Assembly (NCBI GenBank): GCA_900142905.1 | Contig: FSRV01000002.1 | Location: forward strand, 744,001-808,000 | DNA: 64,000 nt | Source of the DNA: Burkholderia sp. GAS332 | GTDB taxonomy: Bacteria; Pseudomonadota; Gammaproteobacteria; Burkholderiales; Burkholderiaceae | Direction: 5' to 3' | Made by a program: the position numbers and the translations under genes | Part shown: one piece after another, positions 62,549 to 64,000 of the stretch | Position numbering within the stretch: the first letter of the stretch is position 1 | Layout of the letters: each line of letters starts with the position of its first letter | The notes under the pieces: generated by a model | Databases searched by the model: none | What the model was told of the DNA's origin: nothing | The model's input: only the letters and a program-made list of their open reading frames with translations

Positions 62549-64000
62549 GCGCGCGAGCGTTTTGTCCGACTGGCTGGCCCAGCGCCTCGACCGCGGCAAC
62601 GGCCAGCCGATCTATCGTCAGCTGCATCGGCTGTTGCAGCAGGCGATCCTGTCGCGTGAATTGCCGCCGGGCAGCAAGGTGCCGTCGTCGCGTCTGCTGG
62701 CGCAGGAATTGGGCATCGGGCGTAATACCGTCACGCAGGTATACGAGCAGTTGGTGTTGGAAGGCTATGTGAGCTCGGCGACCGGCCGCGGCACGTTCGT
62801 TGCCGATAGCGCGCCGGACGAGATCGTCGGCGTGCCCGACGCCGAGACGCCGGCAGCGCCGCTCGAGTCATTGCCGCCGCCGTTGCAGGGCAGTCGCGCG
62901 TTGTCGACACGTGGCGCGCGGCTTATCGCGGGGGCGGGCGTGTCGAAGCGGCAGTGGGGCGCGTTTATGCCCGGGGTACCGGATGTCACGAAGTTTCCGG
63001 CGCGCGTGTGGAGCCGCCTGCACAACAAGTATTGGCGCCGGCTGCGTCCGGACTTGCTGACCTACGCGCCGGGTGGCGGGCTGGCCTCGCTGCGGCACGC
63101 GTTGGCCGATTATCTGCGTACCTCGCGCTCGGTGCGTTGTACGCCCGAGCAGATCATCATCACGACCGGGATCCACCAGTCGGTCGACCTGGCTGTGCGT
63201 CTGCTGTCTGATCCGGGCGATCTGATCTGGACCGAAGATCCCTGCTATTGGGGCGTGCGCAGCGTGCTGCACGTGTCTGGCCTGCAATCCCGGCCGATCG
63301 CCGTCGACGAAGAAGGCATCAATCCCTCCGCCGACGATCTCGCGCAGCCGCCGAAACTGATGCTCGTCACGCCGTCGCATCAATATCCGCTCGGCATGGT
63401 GATGAGCCTTGCGCGGCGTCGCATGTTGCTCGAGTACGCACGGCAGAACCAGTGCTGGATCATCGAAGACGACTATGACAGTGAATTCCGCTACGGCAGC
63501 CGGCCGCTGGCGTCGCTGCAAGGTCTGGATACGTCCGGGCAGGTGATCTACGTGGGCAGCTTCGGCAAGACGCTGTTTCCGGGGTTGCGCATTGGTTATC
63601 TGGTCGTGCCCGAAGCGCTGGCCGAAAACTTTGCGACCGCGAGCGCGGAGCTGTACCGGGAAGGGCAGTTGTTGCAGCAGGCGATGCTCGCGGAGTTCAT
63701 CGGCGAGGGCCATTTCACGTCGCATATCCGCAAGATGCGCACGCTTTACGGACAACGTCGCCAGACCCTGCTGGATGCCGCCGCACACCGTTATGGCGAT
63801 GCGCTCCCGGCGGTGGGCGGCGATGCTGGCTTACATCTGGTGATGCAGTTGCCCGAAGGCAGCGACGACCGCGCGGTGGCGGCTGCTGCGCTGGCGCGCA
63901 ATATCGTCGTACGGCCGTTGTCGGGGTATTACGCGCAACCGGCGCTGGCGCCATCGGGTTTGCTGATTGGCTACGCATGCGTGCCGGACGAGGAGATCGC
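62548..64000 (+). CDS. gabR: MocR/GabR-type regulator (HTH plus aminotransferase domain), 3' end missing
   Basis: 484 codons visible, running off the right edge. GTG start after AGGAGC. N-terminal GntR wHTH (PIYRQLHRLLQQAILSRELPPGSKVPSSRLLAQELGIGRNTVTQVYEQL) and class I aminotransferase-like domain with VTPSHQYPLGMVMS, IEDDYDSEFRYG and PLP lysine in VGSFGKTLFPGLRIGY. In GabR the PLP-GABA adduct switches gabT/gabD transcription. Divergent from gabT, supporting this role. Confidence 0.88.

Overview
The window is 64 kb of a high-GC chromosome that most resembles Burkholderiaceae, probably Paraburkholderia. The inference rests on family content: two Gram-negative porins with QSSVTLYG mature ends, a DUF4148 protein, an O-acylcarnitine/carnitine cluster with a GlxA-type regulator, a PcaR-like IclR regulator, and a dispersed hairpin repeat of a kind I associate with this group. 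No rRNA, tRNA, CRISPR array or prophage is visible. Most of the window is catabolic 'islands', each with its own regulator, as in a soil or plant-associated generalist.

Layout. (1) 1-6.9 kb: end of an MHS-type transporter, a PcaR-like IclR regulator, then a sugar-acid unit (IlvD/Edd-type dehydratase, RraA-like putative aldolase, MFS transporter, LacI regulator) with two palindromic LacI-type operators at its start. (2) 7-8.6 kb: a tannase-family lipoprotein that lacks both cysteines of the usual CS-D-HC motif. (3) 9-14.6 kb: a complete four-carbon acid-sugar route (GntR regulator, LtnD, OtnK, OtnC, OtnI, DenD) leading to dihydroxyacetone phosphate. (4) 15-16.3 kb: an isolated 3-oxoadipyl-CoA thiolase gene with a clear promoter. 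(5) 16.8-24 kb: small exported and DUF proteins and an RstA/RstB-like two-component pair whose halves are separated by an esterase gene and by an IS30-family element sitting inside a dispersed repeat. (6) 24-34.5 kb: a patatin-type Vd autotransporter, a phosphoesterase, repeat-rich exported proteins, an S10 carboxypeptidase-like lipoprotein, a GNAT and a cytosolic histidine kinase. (7) 34.5-38 kb: a hexuronate unit (MFS, UxuA, GntR) with three UxuR/ExuR-like operators. (8) 38.5-44.5 kb: porin, LysR/aldo-keto reductase and LysR/quinone reductase pairs, exported esterase. (9) 44.5-50.7 kb: L-carnitine catabolism (CdhR, CaiX, CdhC, CdhA, CdhB and a hydrolase resembling an acylcarnitine esterase). 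(10) 51.4-58.7 kb: LysR, benzoylformate decarboxylase, aldehyde dehydrogenase, aromatic-acid MFS, porin. (11) 58.7-64 kb: GABA catabolism (GabD, GabT, GabR) with a 950-bp repeat island between gabD and gabT.

The most unusual signal is compositional. The dispersed hairpin repeat occurs three times (21.3/22.7 kb interrupted by IS30, 60.3 kb inverted, 60.9 kb). From its 'right' end, about 500 bp of flanking DNA, including coding DNA, is strongly enriched in A+C on the repeat's own top strand (about 70 percent beside the two gab copies by hand count, decaying to about 50 percent). The sign follows repeat orientation rather than gene orientation: wobble positions are nearly all A/C at the start of gabD but nearly all G/T at the end of gabT. 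This looks like a strand-specific substitution footprint linked to the repeat, and I know of no explanation for it. Other items worth a look are six tandem 25-bp units in the benzoylformate decarboxylase leader and the predicted dehydratase plus RraA-type aldolase pathway.
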